From Polytrichum commune (lineage: Eukaryota > Streptophyta > Polytrichopsida > Polytrichales > Polytrichaceae), in contig OX485806.1 in NCBI GenBank assembly GCA_950295325.1, positions 38,626,001-38,690,000 of the forward strand: 64,000 nt of DNA. The letters are read 5' to 3'. How positions within the stretch are numbered: the first letter of the stretch is position 1; each line of letters opens with the position of its first letter. Shown piece after piece: positions 1 to 11,403 of the stretch. The notes beneath the pieces were generated by a model. That model had not been told where the DNA came from. It saw only the letters and a program-made list of their open reading frames with translations, and did not search any database. The position numbers and the translations under genes were made by a program.

Positions 1-403
1 TTGGAAAAAAGAATCTCCTATTGGTTGTCAATTCAATCAACCATGTGCATTGCAAGAAGGAAATGTCACTTGCATGTCAACGTTAACGGTAGTTAACTAT
101 AGATTGTTAACCATGAGTAATTAACTATAGAGAGCAAGGAATTGACAGCTAAGCAACACACCAAATTAGATGCTTAAGAATGACATGCATCGTCAAGTAG
201 GTTACTCATCATTGCACTCAAATGCTTGAAAAAAATGTAAAGTGGTTGCGTGCTCACATACATAAAGAGAGCAACCTTTTTCAAGAAGACTTCTCCTTTG
301 TACTTGTGCAATCACAAATGTTCACTCTTGTAATGACATAAACACCATTCTCTTTTTGGTTTTTTGTGCTCAATATTCTTGGCCTAGGAGATACACAACT
401 AGA
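1..403. other. AT-rich intergenic DNA, no gene seen
   Basis: No reading frame of convincing composition and no recognisable motif. The sequence is AT-rich, with short direct repeats around the words GTTAACTATAG and TTAACCATGAG near 80-130. Confidence 0.5.
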
Positions 404-787
404 GTAACTACACTAAATATGATATGTAGTGTCACCAATTCTAATTGTCTAGCTCAATACTAAATGTAGATTGCGGTATAGTGTCACCAACACTAAGTGT
501 TAACCCAACATTATTTATTACTTGTAATTTTTTTGGGGATTTATAGATTTATAGTGTTGCAATTACTATCAGTTACGAAGTGATTTTTCATCCAGATTTC
601 AATCATCCATGACAATATTTCAACACAAGTAGCGGACAAGAGAAGGTGGGTTTTGGCCAATGGATGAACCCATTCATAATCCATGACAATATTTGTTCAT
701 TTATTCATAAGAAGTGTCATCTGAAAAGTAACCATAGTGACATTAAATATCATAGGACACTAAGTATCATATTTAGTGTAGTTATAT
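404..787. repeat. Foldback MITE-like repeat
   Basis: The stretch near 404-434 (TAACTACACTAAATATGATA followed by TGTAGTGTC) returns inverted near 748-786 with two mismatches, leaving about 310 bp between the arms. The interior has more TAGTGTCACC and TTAGTGT words. No protein is encoded. I could not fix a target duplication, so the exact ends are uncertain. Confidence 0.5.
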
Positions 788-2587
788 TAGCACACGTTTC
801 TTCATCATCACAACAACATAAAAGGTAGAAAGATGATGATGCGTTGACATCAATTTGCAGACAAATTATTTATTTTGCCACACCGTTTGTTTCAAACAAA
901 TTTCAATAAATGTGGTCAAAAGGGTTGGGCACATGGCCTAGGCTTCCACAATTTGGGTGGCCCTCAAAGAACCTGAATTGAAACAATAAAAAATGAAAAA
1001 TTGAACGTGACAGTAAGTCATTTTGGTAAATTATTTTTTTCACGTCAAGTAAAATGCAAGCAATGTGTTTATCGCGTTGGGGTAAAACATAGTCTACATT
1101 TTTATTATATTTTGTAGCTTGCACAGTGGCTTGCCTTGGTGGTAGCCATTTCTTTGATGTGTTGTACAATTACTCGCCCAACTGCCCTACACCCAATGGC
1201 TAAAAACAGTTGTAGGGCAACAAAGCTACGTCATGTGCCCAACCCAAGAGCCTCCTTGGATTATGTAACCCACATGCATATAACTCCGAGACCACATCTG
1301 GGTCACAAAGTATAAAGGGGAGGACTCCTAAATGGTCATGTTCAATAAACTTGCCTAGGTCTCATAGAAACTTTTGTTAGATGTGACTAGTGGGGAGGAT
1401 GCCTAACCGGATATGTCCAATAACCCCGCTTGAACCTCATAGTCATCACATGCATTTTCGATTGAAAGGCACCAAAAATTATTTACATACTTGTCACAAC
1501 ATGATATGCACTAGATTTTGTACACGAGAAGTCTTGTTATAGGATGTAGCAAGACGACTTATATTACCTACCAAGTTGTGTACTCGATGAAGTAGATATA
1601 CAAGCAAGCTTGCTACAACCCATAGCAGGATGACACTTGTGCAATATCAAACAAAATGCTCACGATTTCAAAGAGAATTTTTTGCTATGGTCTTTACTCG
1701 CCATACTCGTGTCCAATGATAACATGACATGTCAACGAGATTTGAGATAGCGAGCGCTATGAGAAATTGAGAAGTAGGAATTACTGGCTGTGAAACTCTT
1801 GCCATCGCCAGCCATTCATGGCCCATCCAAACATGAGGATACATTGATCAGCAAAATCAGAAGGTCCTGCTAGTGACCAAACAAATTCAACCTTCCGGTG
1901 AGCTATGATGAAATCAGGTAATTATAGCTTCTAATTTGTTAGGATCATGCGGGAAATTTGAGGGCCATGGTCACAAATTTTGTATCCTAGTGCACCGCAG
2001 AATAAGTTTGATTTTGAAGTTGCATCACAAACCTCTGATTTCATATACCAACAATAATTTCGAAGGGATTCAATCACATCAAACTACAACATTAAAGCGA
2101 TGTCTAAGAGGCACAGTTTCAAAATTTAATATTTCATTTCTATATTATACTTGCAAGACCTAAAAGATTGAATTATGAGTTCAATCAATGTTAATGGAAC
2201 ATTAGCTAAATGTTGAGTTCGCCCTGAAAACATTGTGAATCCTTGAAGGGTATTTATCAACACTAACTCAACATTAAACACTAGCCAGCTGTGTTTTGAG
2301 ATGTGCAAACTTCATGGCTATCCAAATTCTGGTATCCAATTGAATACCACACATGATTTAGAGGAAGATACTCATTTACACTCTATATCAATTCGCAGCA
2401 CGACGAGAATGGGTGCATTCAATTGACTGCTGTAAGTGTCTGACTGCAAATCAGAGAAAGCAATAAATCAGAGCTCGATTCTGTTTTTCCCCCACAACAC
2501 TAAATGTGGGGACTTGAATCAATAATCTTGAGTTCCTGAAGCTCATCATATACATTGTAAGCCATGATTTTACAGTCTAAGAACTAA
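788..2587. other. Intergenic DNA, no gene seen
   Basis: About 1.8 kb without a convincing exon on either strand. The short open frames here have no recognisable motif and no good splice sites around them. Similar short phrases recur near 1300 and 1420 (TAGGTCTCATAGA, TTGAACCTCATAGT), which suggests old repeat decay. Confidence 0.45.
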
Positions 2588-2722
2588 CTACAGTACATCG
2601 GCTCTAATAAATTTTCGATCATCTGGCCCAGAGGCCGATAACAGCACTCTTTCGATGGCCATAATGATAAGAGTTTGTACATCTACTCCTCCAACGCTGG
2701 AGTCCAAAGCATTTTCCCGTCC
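2588..2722 (-). CDS. Probable terminal exon, possibly the last exon of the TOM1-like gene
   Basis: On the minus strand a good acceptor (CATCTCTCCCCAG) at 2723-2724 opens a 135-nt exon of 44 codons ending in TAG. The peptide is ordinary in composition (begins GRENALDSS, ends FIRADVL). It starts in phase 0. The last sure exon of the TOM1-like gene contains a usable donor (AGTGAG then GTACTT) that also leaves phase 0, so this could be an alternative C-terminus after an intron of roughly 1.9 kb full of repeats. It could equally be the end of another gene. I do not recognise the peptide itself. Confidence 0.4.
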   Translation of the reverse strand, partial: GRENALDSSVGGVDVQTLIIMAIERVLLSASGPDDRKFIRADVL

Positions 2723-2801
2723 CTGGGGAGAGATGGGTGAGGGCTCCGCACATATGGGGAGGTTCTTATTATACATTTCAACCTTGCAGACAGGAAGGGT
2801 A

Positions 2802-3306
2802 AATAGAAAGATAGAAACACCACATTCCCAAGGAAGCTAGCATAAATGAAGAGCCTCTTCGCCTGCAGTCTACTGTCACCTTTCAGTGTAGGGTAGTCTT
2901 GCAGACTTTGTATGCTGCTCTCTTCATGGAGCAACATCACAAGATTGCCTACTATATAGTTTCACACGAGGACTTTGATATTTTATCCAGTTGCGCTTGC
3001 GTAATTATAGATCACCAGAGAGATTGGAAAACACCTCTAGAAGCTCACAACACTCCGGACAACTGATACTAGACAGATAGAAATAAACACCGGCTTCCTA
3101 AGGAAGCAAGCATAAATGAAGAGCCTCTTCGCCTACAGGCTTTATATACCGAACTCTTCTTGGAGCAACATCACAAGGTTGCATACCATATAGTTTCACA
3201 AGAGGACTTTGATTTGATGTGGTTGCTCTAGCTTGCATCATTATAGCTTATTGGAGGGATTGAGAAACACCTCTAGAAGCTTGCAACGGCCCGGGTAGCT
3301 GATACC
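2802..3306. repeat. Tandem duplication, period about 270 bp
   Basis: Copy 1 is about 2802-3070 and copy 2 about 3071-3306. Both contain AGGAAGCNAGCATAAATGAA, GAGCCTCTTCGCCT, GGAGCAACATCACAAG, ATATAGTTTCACA and ACACCTCTAGAAGCT in the same order. The second copy lacks about 30 bp from the first third. No coding sequence is evident. Confidence 0.75.
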
Positions 3307-3694
3307 TTCAATGACTGGAAAATTACACACATTGTGAGACAAGAAGCAAAAAGAAACCTCCCACATAACATGGCTAAGCTCCACTTGCCTACTTACCCTA
3401 GGCAGAAGAATAAGTTGGCCAAGTGCCAAGCATAAACATGCTGTGATTATCAAAAAACGACATCTTCACTCTTAGTTCTGCGGCAAGGTTCCCATGGAAC
3501 ATGCCATCCCATTTAATTAGAATGCGTCCCAAATGGGTGCGGGAGCATGAGGCTTAATATTGTGATTAGAGCATTGTGGTAGACAAGATATAACATGTTA
3601 TATTCAAGACATCAATAATATTCACTTCTTTTTCACGAAGATAAGGCACAAGAGACTGCCTCTGGGGAGTAGTGATGCAAGTGACTGATAAGGC

Positions 3695-4268
3695 ATGTAA
3701 CCCTATTGTGGACACTTCCAACTTCATAAACAATTTTGGCTGCAGGGTTGGATCAGGAGTTGTCTCCTCCAGTGAAGATGATCATTTCAAGTTAAAGAAT
3801 CGGAGTTGAGATGCAAAATTTGTAGGAGTCAAAAGTGAAGATTTTCGTAATCTCTAGACAATCACATAGACTCTCCCAATTGTGTTTACTATTGAACTTA
3901 GAATGGTGTCTATATTTTGAGCACAGTCCAGGACTTCAATCTCATTGTAACACATGTCTTTTTAGTGGTTGTTCCTAACTACAAGCCTTGCTATATACCA
4001 CTCAAATATAGGTGTGTGATTGAGAAGAGTGACCATAAGGCCAACCTAGGTTTAATAGTTGACACAATTGGGAGGACCTATGTGACAACTTAAAGAGAAC
4101 AAGACCTTCAGTTTGACCTCTTATAAGCTTTGCATCTCAACCTCAAATCTGAAACTTGAAATGACAATCTTCGTGATTCTCGATTGCTAATCGGATGAAA
4201 TAGTTCCCATCATGATCTAACAACCAAAGCTGTTTGAGGAGTCGTAAGTGCCCACGATAGGGCTACAT
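3695..4268. repeat. Large foldback element with arms of about 200 bp
   Basis: The left arm (from about 3695) contains GTAACCCTATTGTGG, CATTTCAAGTT, GTTGAGATGCAAA and CTCCCAATTGTG. The right arm read on the minus strand from 4268 repeats these in the same order (GTAGCCCTATCGTGG, CATTTCAAGTTT, GTTGAGATGCAAA, CTCCCAATTGTG). Partial relatives lie at about 16135-16275 and 18538-18790, so this is a dispersed family. It codes for nothing visible. Confidence 0.7.
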
Positions 4269-4463
4269 ACATCATAGGATGGGTTGTGATTACCTCACTT
4301 TGCCGTTGAGAAGGCATACATCTATGACGAAGTCTTGGACAACTCCGACATGCTTTGGGGGGGCTAGCCAACTCCTCTATCATAGGTCAAGTACTAGGAA
4401 AATATCTTGGATCATTAGGGCGCTTAATGTGGGCTTAGTGGATCATGCTTAGGGCGTTTACCC

Positions 4464-7400
4464 TCATCGTTGTCGTGTAGTTCCACCATGTGCACCCAAG
4501 GGAGTTTTCCCACTCCCTTTTTTGGACCTTTTTGGACCCAGTGGCCTTGTATGTTCTTGAGCATTGAGATAAACTTGCTTCATATGTCTAGAAATTGAAA
4601 AAAGAAAAATAAGTACCTCACTTTGCTGAATAGGGATGTCACTTGATGACCGAGCCGGAATAACAAGGTAAGGTTGACCGTCAATTGGCACCGTCCAATG
4701 CGGCAAGAGGCTAGGGTTGGGAATCAAAGGCCGAGTGAGGTAGCCATCTACAGTGGACTCCTCTTGGTGTTTGTTTGAGTCACCCTTCAAGGTGTTGTCT
4801 CGTGATCGAGGAGGCATTTCCCTCATCACCCATAGGACAACAATCGATGGTATTGCTTCACCTGCACCCCACCAGTGTTTTTGCTAACTCATTAAAAGAC
4901 CCAAAAAATATCGGCCTCTGAAATAGCCAACACAAGACAAACATACCCCAATAATTAAGTTATGCTTAATCTGTTCTTTGGAGGTGCATCTTGTTTTTGG
5001 TGTGTTGGCCGGAAACTCTTTGGTTCCCAGTACATACTTTGGGATATAGACATGCTAGGCGTGCCTCTCTTGCAGCTCCCAAAAAGTTCCCAAGCTCAAA
5101 CCTGGGACTAAATTCCGGTGAGACTAAGAATACGAGGAAAAACTCTTTGACCCTGTGTTCATTTATTTAAAGGTCGTAAAACGGGAGAGGCAAGCTGTAC
5201 AAGAATAGAAATGCTATGAATCTCGGGATCTTATCTTGGGTTTCACCCTATATACCGACCTTTTTAAGGATAACTTTGGTTCTGCTATACATTTTCAAAA
5301 AATTGAACTGCGTGTCTATTAAACTGTAATCAGAGCCTGCAAGTAGATAGTATAAGATGAGTATACCTATCACATAATATAGAAAGGTGAGAACCGGGAA
5401 ATGTTGACTTCCAAAGTGCTGCCATTGCCAACCATTCATGACCTGTATTGAAAAGAATCAGTGTATGTCAATCACCCATCAATCACAAAAGCATCCTGTT
5501 AGCAAATTAAAAAGTTTCTCACATTCCAGCAACTGACGCTATAGTTGAACCACGTATAGCTGAATCAAAGCTTTTGAGTTAGGGATATGTGTGAAAATCC
5601 AGGAGCTGTCTTGGTCACAGAAAGTGGAGCTAGGCACAACTGAACTAAGGGCTGCTTTACACCTAGACCAAGAGCCGTGACCATGAAAACCTAAGGGCCC
5701 TTGATAATCTAACAAAGGTTGTACCATGGGAAATAAAATCTAACTTTGCAATAAACGGGCCATCAAGCTTAGTGTAAAGTGAAAGTGGACCATGTTGAGA
5801 GACCGCAGCATATGTTCGGGTTCGGGTCCCCCACCAATGGCAATTTAATTGACTACCACACCCCCTATAGTTTTGCATTGAACCCACCTCTTTTTGATGG
5901 GCCTAACGCAATATCTAGTAGATCATGAAACATTATACACTTAATTCCATGTAGGACGCCATGTAGATTTTTCATCCATTTGAATTTCTTTGGTCCCTTA
6001 GGCAGTCAAGGTCTAGTGTAATGTGACCGTCTCCAGCTTCTCAACCAATCACATAATTTGTATATCACAGGAGAAGGGCCCTCAAGCTCCAGTGTAAAGT
6101 GGCTCTAAGTTAGAGGTGATTGTTTGATAGAACTTCTGGGTAAACCGTTTGACTCACCAGAACATTACCACACAGAACGATCAATGCTCGAAGTGAAAAG
6201 CAAATTGCTGCTGCCGCTGCCAATCCTGCTACCTGCAGAGGTTCCAAAAAATATCCCCCAAGTGGTATCAGTATTTCATAAGGACACATCCTGCTATGTC
6301 AATATTTGGGAATGGCAAGTGAAGTTTCCAGTCCTCAAATTGACATCTGTGTAAACTTGTAAGAGGATCAAGGACATGGCTTTTCCAATCACACCATCTG
6401 TGGATCAGCAAGTAATTGAGTGACTAGAGAGAAACAGCTGGTGGTGAGGTATGGTCTCCATTGCCCTAATTTTGTGGGCACCTGGAGTTTCAACTCCATT
6501 ACTCACCTTTCTCATGTCAGTTGAGGTCTTGCCAGCCTTTACTTTGCACATCTTGGAATACAACAGCAACCCTACACATGTGCCACTCCAGAATGAGATT
6601 TGCGAATTCTGGTCTGCTTGGGTTTCATTTTTTCCATCCTGGGTAATCCTGAAAATCACATGTCCTTGTCAACCCACGTTAGAAGATGTTGGCCACCCAT
6701 GATCAAGCGGGGCTAAACCGGCGTACCACTAGAAAACACAGTGCACTGAAAGACAGGGTCCCATTTAATGTTTCAATGTGACAATATCTATCGAACTATC
6801 AAAGTAGTAGGAAAATTTGAGGTATTGGAATTTAATGTGACAATATACTAGGTATTCCAAGAAAATTAATCAAAGAAGCGATATTTCTCATGCATATGCG
6901 CATTACTTCATAGCCCTCCTGAAAAAAACCCTTTATCTCGAGTGGTTCATATCTCCACAAGGGAATGACCCCCCGGCCTACGATTTAACTGATTGTCAAA
7001 AGAAAGAAGCAAAAGCAAGAAATATAATTCAAGCAGAGATGCCAGGAACTTGGTTCCTAAGGTCAATGAGAATTATACAATGCTCACCGTATGCTGCAAG
7101 GCCAACTCCACACAAAAATACTGAAATTGCAAAAAGGTCCGCATATACCTGCAGAGAGGTCATGACGAAAGAACATCAAAATTCCGCAATTGAGGAAGAA
7201 CCAAGATGAAGAGGGGCAGGCAACAAACACATCTTCTAAGTCATTGTCACCAATCTTTCGGTAGATCTCATGCTCCCATACCATATCAACTATGGACATT
7301 CTTGTGCAATCCCACATGTCATAATCTTAGGTTTGCAATATGAGTTTCATAACCACCAGCGGTATAGTCACCATGGGTTGAGTTATGACACTAGAAATGC

Positions 7401-10312
7401 TTATGATCATTGTGGTATGGTGTTCAGGTAAGAACCTCAGCTACTGCTTCGGAATTGATAAAATTATCTCCAGTCCCATACCATATAAGCAATCCAAATG
7501 CTGCAGTTACCATGGTGATGATTGTGACCACCTGCACCACCAACCCAACCAACCTAATTAATCCAAACTAATATTATGTTGGATATGTCAACTTCAATAA
7601 TTAGTTACCAGTGCTCGCAAAATGTGTGTTTTAGGTCCATATTTGAGCAAGTTGTAAATAAGAGTTCTCACCAGGACCACGATCTTTTGTCGGCCATGAA
7701 CTCGCCATCGCTTGAATGATACAAACCATTTTCGATGCTTGTCATTGGCTCCACTGGGTATAAACGAAGGTAACTTACTATACTGGAAAAGGCTTTCTTC
7801 GTCATCATCTTCTTCCTCGTCCCGATCGGTTGCTTGGCGGCACAAATCCACCCTGTGGAGCATAACCATTTCAAAGTTGCCAATAACCACAATAGGATAA
7901 TCTCAGGTGAACATGCTACTTGTAGATTCATCATCACAAAGTGTCTTTAGTACCTATAATATCATAAAGTAAGAATGGAATTCTAACTGAAGGGCTCGAT
8001 CACATACCAGAAGGAAAGCAGCAATAGAAATGTTGCCAAGAACATTATCTGAGGTGCCGCTACATAATTCAGGACACAATCCAGAACGAACAAAAATGAG
8101 AAATGCATGAGAAGCGGCCATACTTGGAGACACTAAGATTTATGCAACTTGTGGAGACGCTATGGCTATCACATGAGATCCTTCCAGGTTACAAATACTC
8201 ACTTAAAATCAGCTAAATTATGCTCTGAAACTTCAATCTCGGTGGAATTCATGAGTGGTTTGGGAAGTACCTGCGGCTAGGAACCCACATACATTTGGCC
8301 AGCATGTCCAACCTTGACAAGCTGCAATAGCATCCAATATGAAATACACCGTAAAACCTGCTCAAACCAATTGCCAACATAAGATAAGATCAGGACTGAA
8401 ACAAAGGTAAATGAGGCCAGCCAAAATTGGATCCCCCCAACCTTAACTAGGCTTACAAGTTTCTTTGACCAACTTGAGCACAAGCTGGCATATTGGCATA
8501 TTTACAAGACAGAATTCAGTAAATATGATTGCCAGCAACATTGCATACGTGACTTAGTGTGAGCATCCTTGTGTGTCAACAAGTAACAGGATGTAAATTG
8601 AAGTTACTAGGATTGCAACGATGAGTACATCCATTGAGTGTCAGAAAAATAATAGATTGGTGCACAACCTCTCACAAATAGTCTTCTTGAAACTAAATCA
8701 CACAGTTGAAATGAGTGAGAAATAGCACATGAGAGTGCATTGAACCGAGCCTTGTTGTGAACTTCAACAAAGTCCTTGGGGGAAAGAGGAAGATGTCTGT
8801 TATTTGTCATGACCTTCTAGATGTCCATAGCTCATTAAATACGTCTTAGTCAATTCTATGAGATAGAGGCATCTTACTACACATTTTGCATCTTTGGAAC
8901 AGCAAAGGCGCATAGGGGATGATGCAGTCGCCGTTTAAAAATTCTCAAATGGTTGGTTGGTAATGGCGGCATATTGAGCAAACAGTATGGGGATGGCCCT
9001 CGACATTAATTCATATGCACAGGTCCAACTGCCACGAAGGCACATGCCCAAACTAGTAGCATCCCAATGACCATGTTGTCCAAATGTAAACCCAACCTTG
9101 TTCTGCCATTGGAAAAGGAAGTGAAGAATGACCAGGCTAGTGAAAACAATGCCTGGTAGAATGTTGGGAAGGAACTTCTTTTCCATATTGAGCTATATTG
9201 TTTATGGTATATTAGTGTCACCGGCCTAATAGTGTCACTTACCCTAACGTGAGGCCTATGCCTTGGTTGCACTAACAATCAACAAATTGACCATTAATGC
9301 AACCACATGACACTTGGCATTCTGTGCTCAATAATATCTTCCATTTGCATACTAAAACGTAAGATTCATCTCAAGTACTCCAATGTGCTACGCTAAATGT
9401 CATACTGTAAAAATTATCCACTTTACATTGGCAATTAGTTTCATGTTGACGATTAGTGAACGTGACATTTCTAGGCCTTTAGGCAATTTAGTGTAACCCT
9501 TCGCAAATAGTGTAGCAGTGTAGTAATCTGGTAGCCATGGCTTGTGAGAAAGGGAGAGTTTCAGGATAAAATGGCAATACGTACCGCTATTGGACACACC
9601 AATCATGCAGTGGAATACCTTCACAACAAGATCACGCAACAGAATTAGAACCCAGAGTCCGTGCTTACCACCCACACCTATTGCTAAAATCCTCGATATT
9701 ATTAACAACGAACAATAAAATCTTATAGACATGGCCATCACATTTAGCCATTTAACACCAAGAGAATCTAAATTTCATGTGGTCAATAACACCAGCCTTA
9801 CCTTCTGGCGTGTCCATCCGGCTGTCTGGTTTTGGGCATAAAACCTTAGCAGCTGAAGTCACAACAACGAAAAACACAAGAGTTAGAGAAAGTAGAATAC
9901 GAAAGTTCTCCTGTGATTCAGAAGACTGCTGACATTCAATTGCCATCCACCTTGCACACAAGACGGGGAGAGTGGCTAAATGTAATGTCCTCAAATGAGA
10001 TTCACAGTAAAAGTTTATACAGAAAGAAACATGAAGCCCAGAGGAATGAAGCAATTCATTCACTAACCTTTCCATCAAATGTTCTCCAGAACTAGAACTG
10101 ATCTTCAATGATCACCAATTTAAGGTTCTATAATATTTCTGAAACAAGTACCAAATTCATCTCAGCATTGGTAATGTTACCTGGATAGCGGAGGTGATTG
10201 CTATGGAACCATCAATAACAACAAGGCTTGCATACACCAGTGTCATTCCAATGCTTGAACACTGGCTCCCTCCTTCCAGACTTCTCGCCCACTTCATAAT
10301 GAAGTCCGCCAT
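4464..10312 (-). CDS. THH1/TOM1/TOM3-domain multi-pass membrane protein (TOM1-like), about 14 exons
   Basis: Exons with GT-AG borders and matching phases: 10181-10312, 10068-10091, 9802-9852, 9585-9618, 9072-9152 (uncertain), 8271-8321, 8008-8059, 7672-7852, 7436-7531, 7088-7148, 6507-6571, 6158-6232, 5367-5442, 4464-4861. They sum to about 458 residues. The match to the plant TOM1 family rests on GWTRQKVFHCMIG across exons 3 and 4, FLATFLLLLSFWVDLCRQA before an acidic loop (DEEEDDDEE), and LYYVIGEAIPSIVVLWVMRE near the C-terminus. Several hydrophobic segments fit the family's multi-pass topology. Arabidopsis TOM1 is a tonoplast protein that tobamovirus replication proteins bind; the function of this divergent subgroup is not known to me. 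The start is the first ATG, about 24 bp below a TATA-like word. Exon 2 is a 24-nt microexon. Exon 5 uses a weak donor and may be wrong. I am sure of the family, less so of every exon edge. Confidence 0.8.
9199..9377. repeat. MITE-like repeat inside an intron of the TOM1-like gene
   Basis: The sequence starting TTGTTTATGG and running through GTGTCACCGG, GTCACTTA, CACATGACACTTG and CATCTCAA recurs in the same order at about 17991-18163. It includes a small inverted pair, GTTGCACTAA against TTAATGCAAC near 9267-9305. It lies between the exons at 9585-9618 and 9072-9152. Confidence 0.6.
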
Positions 10313-10335
10313 GGCCTGTGACCCTAGCTGATCAC

Positions 10336-10344
10336 CTTATATAG
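10336..10344 (-). promoter_or_regulatory. TATA-like word upstream of the TOM1-like gene
   Basis: TATATAAGG reads on the minus strand about 24 bp before the proposed ATG at 10312-10310. The spacing would put transcription start almost at the ATG, leaving a very short leader. Either the leader is minimal or this is not the true promoter. Confidence 0.3.
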
Positions 10345-10484
10345 ACTGTTGGAAGATAACAAAGAAGACTAGGAAAAACTTCCTAGCTTCGGCACATGAC
10401 CTTGTCATGAACAAGTCTCCCTTCATTCTTAATTTCAACCATCAATGAGATGCAGGCTTGCATCAAATTATGCATCTTAGCACT

Positions 10485-10679
10485 TCAGCTTGAGCTGGGA
10501 TTCAACCGCTCATAATTGGTACCCAAACTTTGAAACCCTAATTGTTGGCCATCCTTGATCTGGTAGAACAATGGACCTGTAGCTACTTCAACTTTTAGGC
10601 ATGGCAGTTTGCCAATAATATTTCCTAGACGTTTTTGTGGGAATGCAGGCTGTTGGATGACAAACTCCCGTCCAATCTT
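10485..10679 (-). CDS. Probable terminal exon of an unidentified upstream gene
   Basis: An acceptor (GGTTGGTTGCAG) at 10680-10681 opens a 195-nt frame of 64 codons in phase 0, ending TGA. The peptide has balanced composition (starts KIGREFVIQQPAF, ends NYERLNPSSS), unlike the random short frames nearby. The stop lies about 170 bp before the ATG of the TOM1-like gene, so two minus-strand genes would be arranged head to tail. I do not recognise the protein. The exon-like piece at 11308-11403 is in a compatible phase. Confidence 0.4.
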   Translation of the reverse strand, partial: KIGREFVIQQPAFPQKRLGNIIGKLPCLKVEVATGPLFYQIKDGQQLGFQSLGTNYERLNPSSS

Positions 10680-10730
10680 CTGCAACCAACCCATTAATCA
10701 GCCCGTGAGAACTTGGCACATTTGAAATAC

Positions 10731-10925
10731 TACACTACAATAGACTACACATCTGACTTAGTGTGGCCACACTAATCATCATCGACCCACATTAACAGTG
10801 TTGTAATCACTGAGTGGCAACTGGAGACACTTGGTGCTACATGGCAAGTCACTAAGGCCACTCTAATTAACATGGCACATCAATTTCAATGCCACACTAA
10901 TGAGATGTATAGTATATTACTCTAC
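10731..10925. repeat. Short foldback repeat
   Basis: The left arm (ACTACACATCTGACTTAGTGTGGC) is mirrored at about 10891-10925, which reads ACTATACATCTCATTAGTGTGGC on the minus strand. The loop is about 130 bp. It lies just upstream, on the minus strand, of the exon at 10485-10679. Confidence 0.5.
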
Positions 10926-11307
10926 TTCACATCAGCAAAAACGGAGGTCCCAGTGGAAGCATGACATTTTAAGAATTGACCACTATTCCTCGTGACAACT
11001 TCCGTATATATAGCTGATTGTCAAGAAGAATTCGCTGTCAGGATGATGAATTGGACTCAACATGTGCAACAAGCCACTGAGAAACTCGGCCGACTGGCCA
11101 CGTGCAGAACATCTAAGATTCACACACATACTTACAACGGTAATAAGATGCCCTGTAAGCTGACACTAAAAGCACTGAAATTGCCGGTAATCACTCACAT
11201 TTCTGGTGAAAAGAGCAAAGATATCCACTTAATCAGTCATTATTCTTCCTCCCAACGGACCAAAGTGGGATGAAGTACACTCTGCTGATGTAAAAGCTCA
11301 CAGTAAC

Positions 11308-11403
11308 CGCGCACATTCTCGGGAGGAATTCACGTAAGGAATCTCTACATAGCTCCTTCCATATCGTCTCAGTTGTTTCCCTTACGCTACGGATGCTTAA
11401 GAC
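11308..11403 (-). CDS. Possible internal exon, unidentified
   Basis: A 96-nt segment (32 codons, phase 0 at both ends) follows a TTTGCAAG acceptor and precedes GCG|GTTACT. It reads VLSIRSVRETTETIWKELCR and onwards, a plausible charged peptide. Joined to the exon at 10485-10679 the frame stays open. No family is recognised, and the donor is only moderately good. Confidence 0.3.

Noticed and set aside
6908-6918. Early stop (GGL then TGA) as the end of the TOM1-like gene
   Set aside because: An exon at 6507-6571 joins in the right phase and continues the family sequence (YGLLLYSKM), so the acceptor at 6919-6921 is probably not used.
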